Positions 19,949-30,091 of a stretch of 35,709 nucleotides of DNA are shown one piece after another. The notes under the pieces were generated by a model, which searched no databases, was not told where the DNA came from, and saw nothing but the letters and a program-made list of their open reading frames with translations. Numbering within the stretch: the first letter of the stretch is position 1; every line of letters starts with the position of its first letter. The translations under genes and the position numbers were made by a program. This DNA comes from Streptococcus castoreus DSM 17536 (GTDB lineage: Bacteria; Bacillota; Bacilli; Lactobacillales; Streptococcaceae): positions 1-35,709 of the forward strand of contig NZ_AUKZ01000019.1 of NCBI RefSeq assembly GCF_000425025.1, in the 5' to 3' direction.

Positions 19949-20115
19949 TATTTCACTGGGATTTAAGAGGATAGTATTGGTTTATCCAATAATAGTGTTA
20001 GAGAGTATGTGGAAATTAAACTATACTTATTTCTATACAAGATTTAAGATAACATTTTGTATTCTTTTATTTGAAAAATTCATCAAGGTAAAATCTCCAC
20101 CTTGGTGTTTTTTAT
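19949..20115 (+). ncRNA. Possible short untranslated RNA (about 165 bases)
   Basis: It is bounded by the TTGAGT-18-TATAAT promoter upstream and by the hairpin terminator at 20081-20113. No open frame with a ribosome site is visible inside. It could be a small RNA or a decayed leader; I infer it only from its two boundaries. Confidence 0.3.
20081..20115 (+). terminator. Rho-independent terminator before bglA
   Basis: CATCAAGGT (20081-20089) pairs with ACCTTGGTG (20099-20107, one G-U pair), followed by TTTTTTA. No gene precedes it on this strand for over 1.5 kb, apart from the IS remnant. Confidence 0.8.
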
Positions 20116-20177
20116 TAGCCATCCTTTTTTAGCTTATGATAGTATCAGTTTTTCGTATGATAAAGGGAGATTATGAT

Positions 20178-21715
<1,538 letters not shown>

Positions 21716-21792
21716 GTTTTTACAAAAATTAAGCCTTTATCATTCTTGTCTTTTTGAGGTGCTAGTGATAAAGAAAATATGAGGAGTAGTAG

Positions 21793-22410
21793 ATGCTCGA
21801 AGTTATTTCAGATCATCTCTTGGCTTATCAGGAGGATCGTTTAAAATCCTATCAAAAAATTAACCAATCAATAAAAAGTGATGGAATCGTCTTTGCAGGC
21901 GACTCCATCATTGAGTTTTTCCCATTAAAGAAATATTTGGGTCGTAATTTACCTTTATATAATCGTGGAATTGCTGGGATTGATACCTATTTTTTAGAAA
22001 AGCATATGGCTACCTACCTTTGCCCCATGAATGCAAAGCAACTCTTTTTATTAATCGGAACTAATGACCTTGGATTGGGACATTCAATTTCAGAAATTAG
22101 AGGAAAAGTGGTTGACATTATCGCTGATTTTAAGGCAGCTAATAGCTCTTGTCAGATATATCTTATCTCGGTTCTTCCTGTTTCCAATTTAGAAAAGTAT
22201 GCAAGCACTGTTAAAGTAAGAAGCAATGAGACTATTGATCAACTCAATCTTGAGTTAGCAACAATTCCAGACATCTTTTTTCTTTCCGTTGCAAATTTTC
22301 TGAAAAATAATCAAAATGCTTTGGACCAAGCCTACACAAAAGATGGTCTTCATCTCAATATGGCAGGTTATGAAAGATTATCGGAGTTGTTGAGGCCTTA
22401 CCTGAAGTGA
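21793..22410 (+). CDS. SGNH/GDSL-type esterase or lipase-like hydrolase
   Basis: 205 residues without a signal peptide, so cytoplasmic. Block I FAGDSIIEF holds the nucleophile (S38), block II has NRGIAGIDT (Gly about 63), block III is IGTNDLG (N91), and block V is DGLHLN (D184, H187). All four catalytic blocks are thus present. It probably removes acyl (for example acetyl) groups from a sugar entering with the beta-glucosides; the substrate is inference from position. GAGGAG precedes the ATG, and 77 bases separate it from bglA, with no terminator seen between, so cotranscription is likely. Confidence 0.88.
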   Translation: MLEVISDHLLAYQEDRLKSYQKINQSIKSDGIVFAGDSIIEFFPLKKYLGRNLPLYNRGIAGIDTYFLEKHMATYLCPMNAKQLFLLIGTNDLGLGHSISEIRGKVVDIIADFKAANSSCQIYLISVLPVSNLEKYASTVKVRSNETIDQLNLELATIPDIFFLSVANFLKNNQNALDQAYTKDGLHLNMAGYERLSELLRPYLK

Positions 22411-22493
22411 GTTTTGAAAGGTATAAGGTATGGTGACAATATAACCATGTCAATTAAAAATAGCAGAAGTTAATTGATACCATTAAACATTTT

Positions 22494-22530
22494 AAAGCCC
22501 ATGAAACCAAGTAATTCATGGGCTTTATCG
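22494..22530 (+). terminator. Terminator after the esterase gene
   Basis: A perfect 12-base-pair stem AAAGCCCATGAA (22494-22505) / TTCATGGGCTTT (22515-22526) with a nine-base loop; only a short T run (TTTAT) follows. Confidence 0.75.
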
Positions 22531-22618
22531 TATGTGAGCAAGAATAATATGTATTCAATTATGAATTTCAGTGGTTAAAAGAGGTATAACTCAACTATTG
22601 TAGCATTTAAGAAACTGA

Positions 22619-23794
22619 TTAATAATTTCCTTCAATAGATCCTAACTCCTTGGAGAAATTATCTTTGTGTACTTCTCCAACAAAGTTCATGTCAGCACCC
22701 AGCATTTTAAGGAAGTTATAAAAAGCATTGTTTATTCCCAATTCTTCTAATTCAGCATCAGAGATAGTATATCGAATACTTTCTTCTTGCCCCAGTTCCA
22801 CTTTTTGTACCCAACGAGGTTCACGAAGGAATTGTCTGCCTAAAGCTACAAAGTCGATACCTGAGGTAATGACTTTCTCAGCTTCAGCTGGTGTCTGGAT
22901 AGAACCAACAGAAATCAAAGGTTTACGTCCAGCTACCTTTTCTTTGATTTTGAAAATAATAGGCTCCTTGTCCTCTTTGTTATTAAGCGAAGTTCTCCAA
23001 GCATACCCCATTGAGATATGAAGATAGTCAATAGGTTGGTCTGCTAAAACATCAATGAATTGAAGGGTGTCTTCCAATCGGATACCAGGTTCTTCAACCT
23101 CTTCTGGTGAAATTCTGTACCCAACGATGAACGGTTTTGTTGCATATTCGTTAATAGCCGCACGGACACTTTTAATAATTTCTAAAGCAAATGTCATACG
23201 TCCGTTCACATCACCGCCCCACTTGTCTGTCCGACGGTTAGAATGTGGGGAGAAAAACTGTTGCATAAGATAGGTATTTGCTCCGTGCAATTCGATACCA
23301 TCAAAACCTGCCTGAATGGCACGACGTGTCGCCTGACCAAAATCATCAACAATTTTTTGAACTTCTTCTGAAGTTAGTTCACGAGGTGTTTCAGCATTTG
23401 GACGAGGAGCAGGGATAGCACTTGCGCTAACGGGTTGGGTTCCTCTCAAAATTGCTGTTGATGACATACGACCCGCATGGAAGATTTGAAGAATAGCCTT
23501 AGTACCATTATTCTTCATTGTTGAAGCCATTTTGGTTAAACCAGGTAAAAATCGATCGTCAGTAATAGAAAGTTGACCTTCAAAGCCTTTACCATCAACA
23601 GAGACATTTGCTACTGGCGCGACAAAAATTCCAGCTCCACCTGTGTGTGTTGCAAAATAGTCCAATTCATCTTTTGAGATGGAACCATCTTCTAGGCTAG
23701 AAGCTTCTGTCATTGGTGGAATAACAATGCGGTTTTTTACAGTTACACCATTTGTAAAGGTATAAGGTTCAAGAAATTGGTAATGTTTTGTTAT
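22619..23794 (-). CDS. NADH:flavin oxidoreductase (old yellow enzyme family) with ATA in the start position
   Basis: The conserved frame covers 391 residues and begins with the codon ATA at 23792-23794, where relatives have the ATG of M-T-K-H-Y-Q. AAGGAG stands eight bases upstream, and a TAA in the same frame lies just before it. Between ATA and the next ATG (23713, residue 28) there is no ATG, GTG or TTG. The missing 27 residues carry strand 1 and the start of the FMN site (NRIVIPPM). The rest is intact, with HGANTYLMQQFFSP (substrate-site HGAN) and GRQFLREP near the end. The family reduces activated alkenes, often quinones or enals, using FMN. Either a rare ATA start is used or the gene has lost its start. 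The neighbouring HxlR-type gene is also ruined. Confidence 0.8.
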   Translation of the reverse strand: MTKHYQFLEPYTFTNGVTVKNRIVIPPMTEASSLEDGSISKDELDYFATHTGGAGIFVAPVANVSVDGKGFEGQLSITDDRFLPGLTKMASTMKNNGTKAILQIFHAGRMSSTAILRGTQPVSASAIPAPRPNAETPRELTSEEVQKIVDDFGQATRRAIQAGFDGIELHGANTYLMQQFFSPHSNRRTDKWGGDVNGRMTFALEIIKSVRAAINEYATKPFIVGYRISPEEVEEPGIRLEDTLQFIDVLADQPIDYLHISMGYAWRTSLNNKEDKEPIIFKIKEKVAGRKPLISVGSIQTPAEAEKVITSGIDFVALGRQFLREPRWVQKVELGQEESIRYTISDAELEELGINNAFYNFLKMLGADMNFVGEVHKDNFSKELGSIEGNY

Positions 23795-23827
23795 AGGTAT
23801 GACTCCTTAAATGATATTTCTAACAGT

Positions 23828-23833
23828 ATTGTA
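23828..23833 (-). promoter_or_regulatory. -10 box of the flavin oxidoreductase gene
   Basis: TACAAT on the minus strand, about 33 bases from the ATA codon. No good -35 was seen. The TTACTTATAAGTAA palindrome lies some 50 bases further upstream. Confidence 0.4.
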
Positions 23834-23879
23834 ACCAATTTTGTGACATATTGGCAGTACGCACTTTAAAGTAAGGTAG

Positions 23880-23893
23880 TTACTTATAAGTAA
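23880..23893. promoter_or_regulatory. Palindrome, probable operator between the oxidoreductase and HxlR-type genes
   Basis: TTACTTATAAGTAA is a perfect 14-base palindrome in the divergent promoter region. A further TAAAGTAAGG half-site lies at 23867-23876. HxlR-type regulators commonly bind such palindromes beside the gene they control. Confidence 0.55.
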
Positions 23894-23919
23894 GGAAAGA
23901 TTTTATAGGGGCTTAACTT

Positions 23920-24182
23920 GTGAAAGATAAAATTTAGCAAATAGTTAATATGACGCTAGAGACAATTGGTGGAAAATGGGAATCGGTGTTTTTATACCAT
24001 ATAGGCAAAATACCTATATGAAATGGTCAACTGCCGCGTGCTATTTTCGATATTTACAAAAAGTTTTAACACGACAATTAGGAGAATCTGAGGAAGATGG
24101 AACCATACTCGGAGAAGCTTTTTTTGAAATCTCTCCTCGTGTTGAATATCGAAGGGTGAAGTGTACGAAGGTTATTAGCTAA
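23920..24182 (+). pseudogene. HxlR-family (winged-helix) regulator, ruined
   Basis: The GTG at 23920 begins VKDKI, then a TAG at 23935-23937. The same frame resumes with TLETIGGKWESVFLYHIG, the HxlR opening, up to a TGA at 24019-24021, then NGQLPRAIFDI. A one-base loss at about 24055, in the codon before Q-K-V-L-T, moves the rest (LTRQLGESEEDG, FEISPRVEYRR) to another frame. The end after VEYRR is also not as in the family. At least two stops and one frameshift make it non-functional. It would have been the redox- or electrophile-sensing regulator of the divergent oxidoreductase. Confidence 0.85.
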
Positions 24183-24359
24183 CTGTCTTTATTGTGAGAA
24201 AAAGGAGCGAGAGAACTGCCAAAGTGCGAAAAAACAGAACACTTAATACAGTTTAAGCATGATGACTATCTTGAATAAATTTAAAAACACTTGTTCAAAT
24301 CATTCGTTGTAGGCAGAGTCATAAATAATGATCTTAAATGAGGAAATTTAAAAACATCT

Positions 24360-26144
24360 TTATAAGTTCAATTCAAGTACGCTATTCAAGACTTCTTGGG
24401 TAATGATAATATCACTGAGCGCAGCTTGACGCTTATTGAGATTTTGTCTGCGTAGTAAGGCTTGTTTTTTGGAAATACTGTGCTTTTCACCGTTGACCGC
24501 TGCGTTTTTACGCAAAGGCGGAATATCCACACGTGCAAGTACTTTCCCCTCAACAATGGCTTGAGCTGGCATTGGATAGAGTTTGCGAGGAACGGTGTTT
24601 TTAAGCTTATGAACCAGTCCTTGGGTCATTTTGGGTGCCTCATCACGGTGGAGGATAAAAGTCAACGCATCAACTTTAGCATAATTGATGGCGACATCAA
24701 TACGTACCACGTCAGCTGCTTGGTAATTCAAAAAGCTGGTTTCTAGATTGGCGTAACCATGTGATAAGGATTTCAGTTTGTCAAAGAAATCGTAAGAAAT
24801 CTTGGACAAAGGCATCTCATAATTTAATAAAAGCATATCTGCCTGATTGTCCATAGTGATGAGGTTGCCCTTATGGTACTCAGCCAACTGCATGAGAGCC
24901 CCTAAACTCTCACTTGGTGTAGCGATAGTAACTGCCATATAGGGTTCTTCCACACGATCAATGATCGAGAAATCAGGAAAATGTGTTGGATTATCAATAG
25001 CCACTTTTTCGCCATTTTTAAGGGTGATGTGGTAGATGACTGTGGGTGCTGTAGCTAAGACTTCAAGATGAAATTCTTCTAATAAGCGTTCACGAATAAT
25101 TTGCAAGTGGAACATTCCCAAGAAACCACAGTGAAAACCAACTCCCATAGCTTCAGATTGGGTTATTTGGTATTGGAAGGAAGGGTCATTAAGAGAGAGT
25201 TTTTCAATGGCTGCCTTTAACTTGGCATCTTCCTTATCTTTGGGGTAAAAGCTAGCAAAGACCATAGACTGAGGTTCCTGATAACCAGATAACGGTTCGG
25301 GAGTGGGCTGATTTGCTAAAGTCAGTGTGTCTCCAATCTTGACAGCTTGTGGATTTTTAAGTCCGGTGATGACATAGCCGACTTCACCCGCAGAAAGTTT
25401 TGATACAGGAGTCATTTTGGGAGAAAAGGTGCCCAGTTCAGTTGAGAGTGCATTAGCTTTAGTTTGCATGAGAAAGAGCTTATCTCCTTTACTTAACTGT
25501 CCTGAAACGATACGAATTTCAGCAATAACTCCCTTGTAAGTGTCGTAAAATGAATCAAACACCAAAGCTTGCAAGGGTTGCTTGGGATTTCCGATTGGTG
25601 CAGGAATAATCTTATGAATAGCTTCCAAGACTTCATGGACGCCTTGTCCTGTTTTCGCTGAAATTAGAAGCGGCTTGGAAAAGGTCTTATCTAGGTCAAA
25701 GAGTTGTTGGGTAACCTTATTGACATCCGCTTGTGGGCTATCAATTTTATTAATAACCGGTAAAATGATCAAGTTGGCTGCTTTGGCTAGACGGTAATTG
25801 GCTAAAGTTTGAGCTTGGATGCCCTGTGTCGCGTCAACCAGCAAGAGAACTCCTTCACAAGCGGCTAAACTTTTAGATACTTCATAGGAAAAATCAACAT
25901 GTCCTGGGGTATCAATCAAGTGGTAACAGTAACTTTTGCCATCATCAGCCTTGTAAAAATTGCGAACAGTCCTTGATTTTACGGTAACACCATGGGCTTG
26001 TTCCACAGATAAGTCGTCTAGCAGTTGATCTTTAGCTTCACGCTGGCTGACGGTTTCTGTCATTTCCATGATACGGTCAGCAAGGGTGGATTTTCCGTGG
26101 TCAATATGAGCAATAATAGCGAAATTACGTATAGTATCTATCAT
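24360..26144 (-). CDS. Divergent LepA/EF4-like translational GTPase (second-copy type)
   Basis: 594 residues. G motifs: AHIDHGKST (12-20), HGVTV (51-55, switch I), DTPGH (78-82), NKID (132-135) and SAKTG. Domains 2, 3 and the EF-G-like V follow, with GFHCGFLGMFHLQIIRERL clearly LepA-like. In canonical LepA switch I reads RGITI; here it is HGVTV, keeping the Thr but losing the Arg. The C-terminal domain also departs from canonical: the usual CYGGDVSRKRKLL segment is replaced by VNGEKHSISKKQALL. A protein named elongation factor 4 2 is known in some lactobacilli; this looks similar. Canonical LepA slows or back-translocates ribosomes. The gene follows tetR after 12 bases and is thus inducible. 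The normal lepA is expected elsewhere in the genome. Confidence 0.82.
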   Translation of the reverse strand: MIDTIRNFAIIAHIDHGKSTLADRIMEMTETVSQREAKDQLLDDLSVEQAHGVTVKSRTVRNFYKADDGKSYCYHLIDTPGHVDFSYEVSKSLAACEGVLLLVDATQGIQAQTLANYRLAKAANLIILPVINKIDSPQADVNKVTQQLFDLDKTFSKPLLISAKTGQGVHEVLEAIHKIIPAPIGNPKQPLQALVFDSFYDTYKGVIAEIRIVSGQLSKGDKLFLMQTKANALSTELGTFSPKMTPVSKLSAGEVGYVITGLKNPQAVKIGDTLTLANQPTPEPLSGYQEPQSMVFASFYPKDKEDAKLKAAIEKLSLNDPSFQYQITQSEAMGVGFHCGFLGMFHLQIIRERLLEEFHLEVLATAPTVIYHITLKNGEKVAIDNPTHFPDFSIIDRVEEPYMAVTIATPSESLGALMQLAEYHKGNLITMDNQADMLLLNYEMPLSKISYDFFDKLKSLSHGYANLETSFLNYQAADVVRIDVAINYAKVDALTFILHRDEAPKMTQGLVHKLKNTVPRKLYPMPAQAIVEGKVLARVDIPPLRKNAAVNGEKHSISKKQALLRRQNLNKRQAALSDIIITQEVLNSVLELNL

Positions 26145-26156
26145 CTACTTCTCTTT

Positions 26157-26801
26157 CTATAGCAATTTTTCTAAATAAGTTTTTACGAGTATTAAGCTAT
26201 CTGTCTGTAAGTGTAGTTGAAAGGTGGTGAGTGGTAAATCAAGCATTTCTTGATTAAAGTGGGATAAGCCAGACATATTATAAAGCCCGCTAAGAATGGC
26301 ATTTTGCATGAGTAAGAAGTGGGCGGCATCTCTGACTGACAATTGAGGATAAAGACGGTTCATTTCTCTTCCAACTTCTTCAATCGTTTGATCAAGTAGC
26401 AGCCGTCCTTGTAAGGTTTCTTCCTTATCTGCCTTGACTTCTAATATAGGTGAACGAAGAGCATTTAGTCTGATAAGTGTTGTTTCCTCTTCTAATAAAT
26501 ACTGCGTCTCTGCGATAAGTAAATCAATCACTTCTTTGCGGGTGAGAGCATTGTAACTTTTTAAGCGCCTTTTTAAGGCTTGAAAATAGTTCTGATAGCC
26601 ATTGAGTAAAATCATCATGAAAAGAGTTTCTTTGTTGGCATAATAGTTAAAAAGCGTTCCTTTTGAAACACCTGCCGCCTTAGCAACAGCATCCATACTC
26701 ACTCCTATATACCCTTTTTCGATGAAAAATGTTTCTCCTGCAATAGCAATTTTATGGGCGATTATGGATTTTTCCTGATCAGATTTTATATTTACCATCA
26801 T
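26157..26801 (-). CDS. TetR-family regulator, first gene of the tetR-lepA-like unit
   Basis: 214 residues. The N-terminal helix-turn-helix is at about 20-60 (FFIEKGYIGVSMDAVAKAAG, then TLFNYYANKETLF), the standard TetR layout. The C-terminal ligand-binding region has no recognised signature. ATG at 26801 with GAGGA just upstream. A palindrome at 26812-26832 overlaps the transcription start of the promoter, as expected for self-repression. Because the LepA-like gene follows, the regulator probably controls it and releases it when an unknown ligand appears. Confidence 0.9.
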   Translation of the reverse strand: MMVNIKSDQEKSIIAHKIAIAGETFFIEKGYIGVSMDAVAKAAGVSKGTLFNYYANKETLFMMILLNGYQNYFQALKRRLKSYNALTRKEVIDLLIAETQYLLEEETTLIRLNALRSPILEVKADKEETLQGRLLLDQTIEEVGREMNRLYPQLSVRDAAHFLLMQNAILSGLYNMSGLSHFNQEMLDLPLTTFQLHLQTDSLILVKTYLEKLL

Positions 26802-26811
26802 TTTCCTCTCT

Positions 26812-26832
26812 AAAATGACTGATAGTCATTTT
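26812..26832. promoter_or_regulatory. TetR-type operator
   Basis: AAAATGACT-GAT-AGTCATTTT, a 21-base palindrome with a perfect nine-base arm, covers the region just downstream of the -10 box (26839-26844) and just upstream of the ribosome site. Confidence 0.85.
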
Positions 26833-26838
26833 TAAAGT

Positions 26839-26867
26839 ATTATATCTCCAAAGATGGTAGTTGTCAA
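26839..26867 (-). promoter_or_regulatory. Consensus promoter of tetR-lepA-like
   Basis: On the minus strand TTGACA (26862-26867), a 17-base spacer and TATAAT (26839-26844) match the sigma-A consensus at every position. This implies strong transcription held down by a repressor. Confidence 0.93.
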
Positions 26868-26967
26868 CATGGATGATTATTTTAAGATTTCGGATACCCA
26901 ATCTATTTTACCTAGCATAGTACCATTTTCTACTAACATCCTATAAGTATTTTGAAATAAAATGCCT

Positions 26968-26973
26968 TATAAT
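26968..26973 (+). promoter_or_regulatory. -10 box of the Cof-type phosphatase gene
   Basis: TATAAT 31 bases before the ATG at 27005. No clear -35 lies 16-18 bases upstream, so the element is weakly supported. Confidence 0.4.
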
Positions 26974-27004
26974 AAATATCAATTAAGGAAAGTGAGGTTG
27001 AGGT

Positions 27005-27829
27005 ATGAGCATTAAACTAATCGCAACGGATATGGATGGTACTTTTTTGAATGATAAGGGAACTTATGATCGGGATAAGTTCCTTAAGCTTTTAGATCAA
27101 CTTGATCAGAGGGACATCCGTTTTGTAGTAGCTAGTGGCAATAATATGGATCGCCTTAATCTAATTTTTAAAGGTTTAACAGGTAGGATGTCATTCGTTG
27201 CGGAAAACGGAGCGCATATCGTTGAGGCAGGAAAAACACTTCAAAGGCACCAACTGGCTAAAAAGGATGTCGCTTTATTCTTAGATTATTTCAAGGATAA
27301 ATTGGTAGATTACGCTGTTATTCTTTCTACTGAGGAAGTTTCATATCTGCATAAAAATGCATGCTTACCTAAATTTACAGCCATTGATCCCGAGCAGTTT
27401 GAGCAATTCTTTTTAAAAATGAAAGAGATTGATGATTTTACAGGTATTGAAGAAGAAAATATTCTAAAAATTTCGATGATGCTCCCAATTGACGACTGTC
27501 AAGAAGTTATTACGACTTTTAATCAGAATTTTTCTGGTAATTTAACAGCTGTAACCAGTGGTTTTGGGGCTGTTGACATTATTCAAACAGGAATTCACAA
27601 AGCATGGGGCTTGAAAAAATTAATGGAAGCTTATCAAGTAACAGCTGACCAGTTGATGGCTTTTGGTGACGGTGAAAATGATATAGAAATGCTTGAATTG
27701 GCTCATTTTTCCTATGCAATGGCTAATGCTCCTGCCTCTGTCAAATCAGTTGCCCATTTTATAGCCCCTCACCACAGTCAAGGTGGTGTTTTGCAGGTCT
27801 TGGAGCAATTTTTGACGTCAACTTTCTAA
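27005..27829 (+). CDS. Cof-type HAD phosphatase
   Basis: 274 residues. Motif I is DMDGT (9-13, nucleophile D9 and acid D11); the late motif GDGENDIEML (221-230) gives the metal Asp pair. The middle alpha/beta cap marks the Cof (IIB) subgroup, which acts on sugar phosphates, nucleotides or flavin phosphate. Transcription is divergent from tetR, with GAGGT before the ATG. It precedes a 6-phospho-beta-glucosidase, so a sugar-phosphate substrate is plausible, but that is inferred from context only. Confidence 0.9.
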   Translation: MSIKLIATDMDGTFLNDKGTYDRDKFLKLLDQLDQRDIRFVVASGNNMDRLNLIFKGLTGRMSFVAENGAHIVEAGKTLQRHQLAKKDVALFLDYFKDKLVDYAVILSTEEVSYLHKNACLPKFTAIDPEQFEQFFLKMKEIDDFTGIEEENILKISMMLPIDDCQEVITTFNQNFSGNLTAVTSGFGAVDIIQTGIHKAWGLKKLMEAYQVTADQLMAFGDGENDIEMLELAHFSYAMANAPASVKSVAHFIAPHHSQGGVLQVLEQFLTSTF

Positions 27830-27841
27830 CAAAACCAGAAG

Positions 27842-27875
27842 ATAAGAGGGTGTGAGGAAGTCTTATGCTTTTTTG
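27842..27875 (+). terminator. Weak terminator after the Cof phosphatase gene
   Basis: ATAAGA (27842-27847) pairs with TCTTAT (27861-27866), followed by GCTTTTTTG. The stem is only six base pairs. Confidence 0.35.
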
Positions 27876-27890
27876 ATAATACCTGTCATC

Positions 27891-27958
27891 ATAGGATACT
27901 ATCAGAATACAATAGGATGGCATAGGAAATCACTTCTAATAAATGATAATATTATCAT
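27891..27958 (+). promoter_or_regulatory. Regulatory region before the second 6-phospho-beta-glucosidase
   Basis: ATAGGAT occurs at 27891-27897 and 27912-27918, 21 bases apart (two helical turns), the spacing favoured by AraC dimers. GATACTATC sits at 27895-27903. A perfect 16-base palindrome ATGATAATATTATCAT lies at 27943-27958. The same ATGATA...TATCAT arms flank the araC-like promoter, so the regulator may act here too. Confidence 0.5.
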
Positions 27959-27966
27959 AGTAATGA

Positions 27967-29454
<1,488 letters not shown>

Positions 29455-29473
29455 TCATAGAAATGGACTTGAT

Positions 29474-30073
29474 ATGGTAAAACTTTATCTAATGCGTCAC
29501 GGACAAACCCTTTTTAATACTCAGGGCAGGGTTCAAGGAGCATGTGATTCACCGTTAACAAAACTGGGTGTAGAACAAGCCTTGCTCGCGAAATCTTATT
29601 TTGAACAGGAAATGATTGTTTTTGACAGGGTTTATTCTTCAACACAAGAAAGAGCTACCGATACAGCAAAGCTAGTTACAAATAATCAAGAAGTTCAACA
29701 GTTAAAAGGACTTAAGGAAATGGATTTTGGTTCCTTTGAAGCGCAACCAGAATACCTTTTACCTAAATTTAGGCAAGGGGCAAATTCTTTTGAAGATTTG
29801 TTAGTACCTTATGGTGGCGAGGATATTAAATCAGTTGGTAAACGAGTAAAAGCTGAAATGATATCTCAATTGGACAAGGCTGCTGATGATACAGTGTTAA
29901 TGGTTAGCCATGGTGCTGCAATGTGGGGATTGTGTTTGGAATTAGGTATTTCATTTTCGCAAGGAATATTCTTTACCAATTGTGCTATTTGCGAGTTTAA
30001 CTATGAAGAGGGATCTTTAATATTAAAAAAACTCATTCAACCAACCGATGATTTTAAAACTTATACATTTTAG
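29474..30073 (+). CDS. Histidine phosphatase / phosphoglycerate-mutase-like protein
   Basis: 199 residues. The RHG motif is at 8-10 (H9 forms the phospho-enzyme), R60 stands in STQERATDT, E82 in LKEMDFG, and the second His is in VSHGAAM (H146). Length is close to the cofactor-dependent phosphatase subgroup rather than the about 230-250-residue glycolytic mutase. It probably hydrolyses a small phosphate ester. It starts 19 bases after the second glucosidase, so the two are cotranscribed. A decayed copy with the same order of motifs follows directly. Confidence 0.9.
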   Translation: MVKLYLMRHGQTLFNTQGRVQGACDSPLTKLGVEQALLAKSYFEQEMIVFDRVYSSTQERATDTAKLVTNNQEVQQLKGLKEMDFGSFEAQPEYLLPKFRQGANSFEDLLVPYGGEDIKSVGKRVKAEMISQLDKAADDTVLMVSHGAAMWGLCLELGISFSQGIFFTNCAICEFNYEEGSLILKKLIQPTDDFKTYTF

Positions 30074-30091
30074 GAGTTTAAAAGAAGTATC

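Larger units (their letters stand above)
19819..20177. promoter_or_regulatory. araC-bglA intergenic region with palindromes, an orphan promoter and a terminator
   Basis: This 359-base stretch has no gene. It holds palindromes TATCAA-TATCTT-TTGATA (19881-19898), TTGATA-GATAG-TATCAA (19893-19909) and GGATAG...TTATCC (19969-19987), and TGATAGTATCA (20137-20147). A promoter-like TTGAGT (19913-19918), 18-base spacer and TATAAT (19937-19942) points rightward. It leads to a terminator at 20081-20113, well short of bglA. Confidence 0.6.

Noticed and set aside
22728..23273. Two open frames of 97 and 68 residues on the plus strand
   Set aside because: They are antisense shadows of the flavin oxidoreductase gene with no ribosome site or family features.
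23976..24182. 68-residue open frame with TTG-like start as a gene
   Set aside because: It is the second half of the HxlR-type pseudogene read in the shifted frame; its first residues do not match the family.
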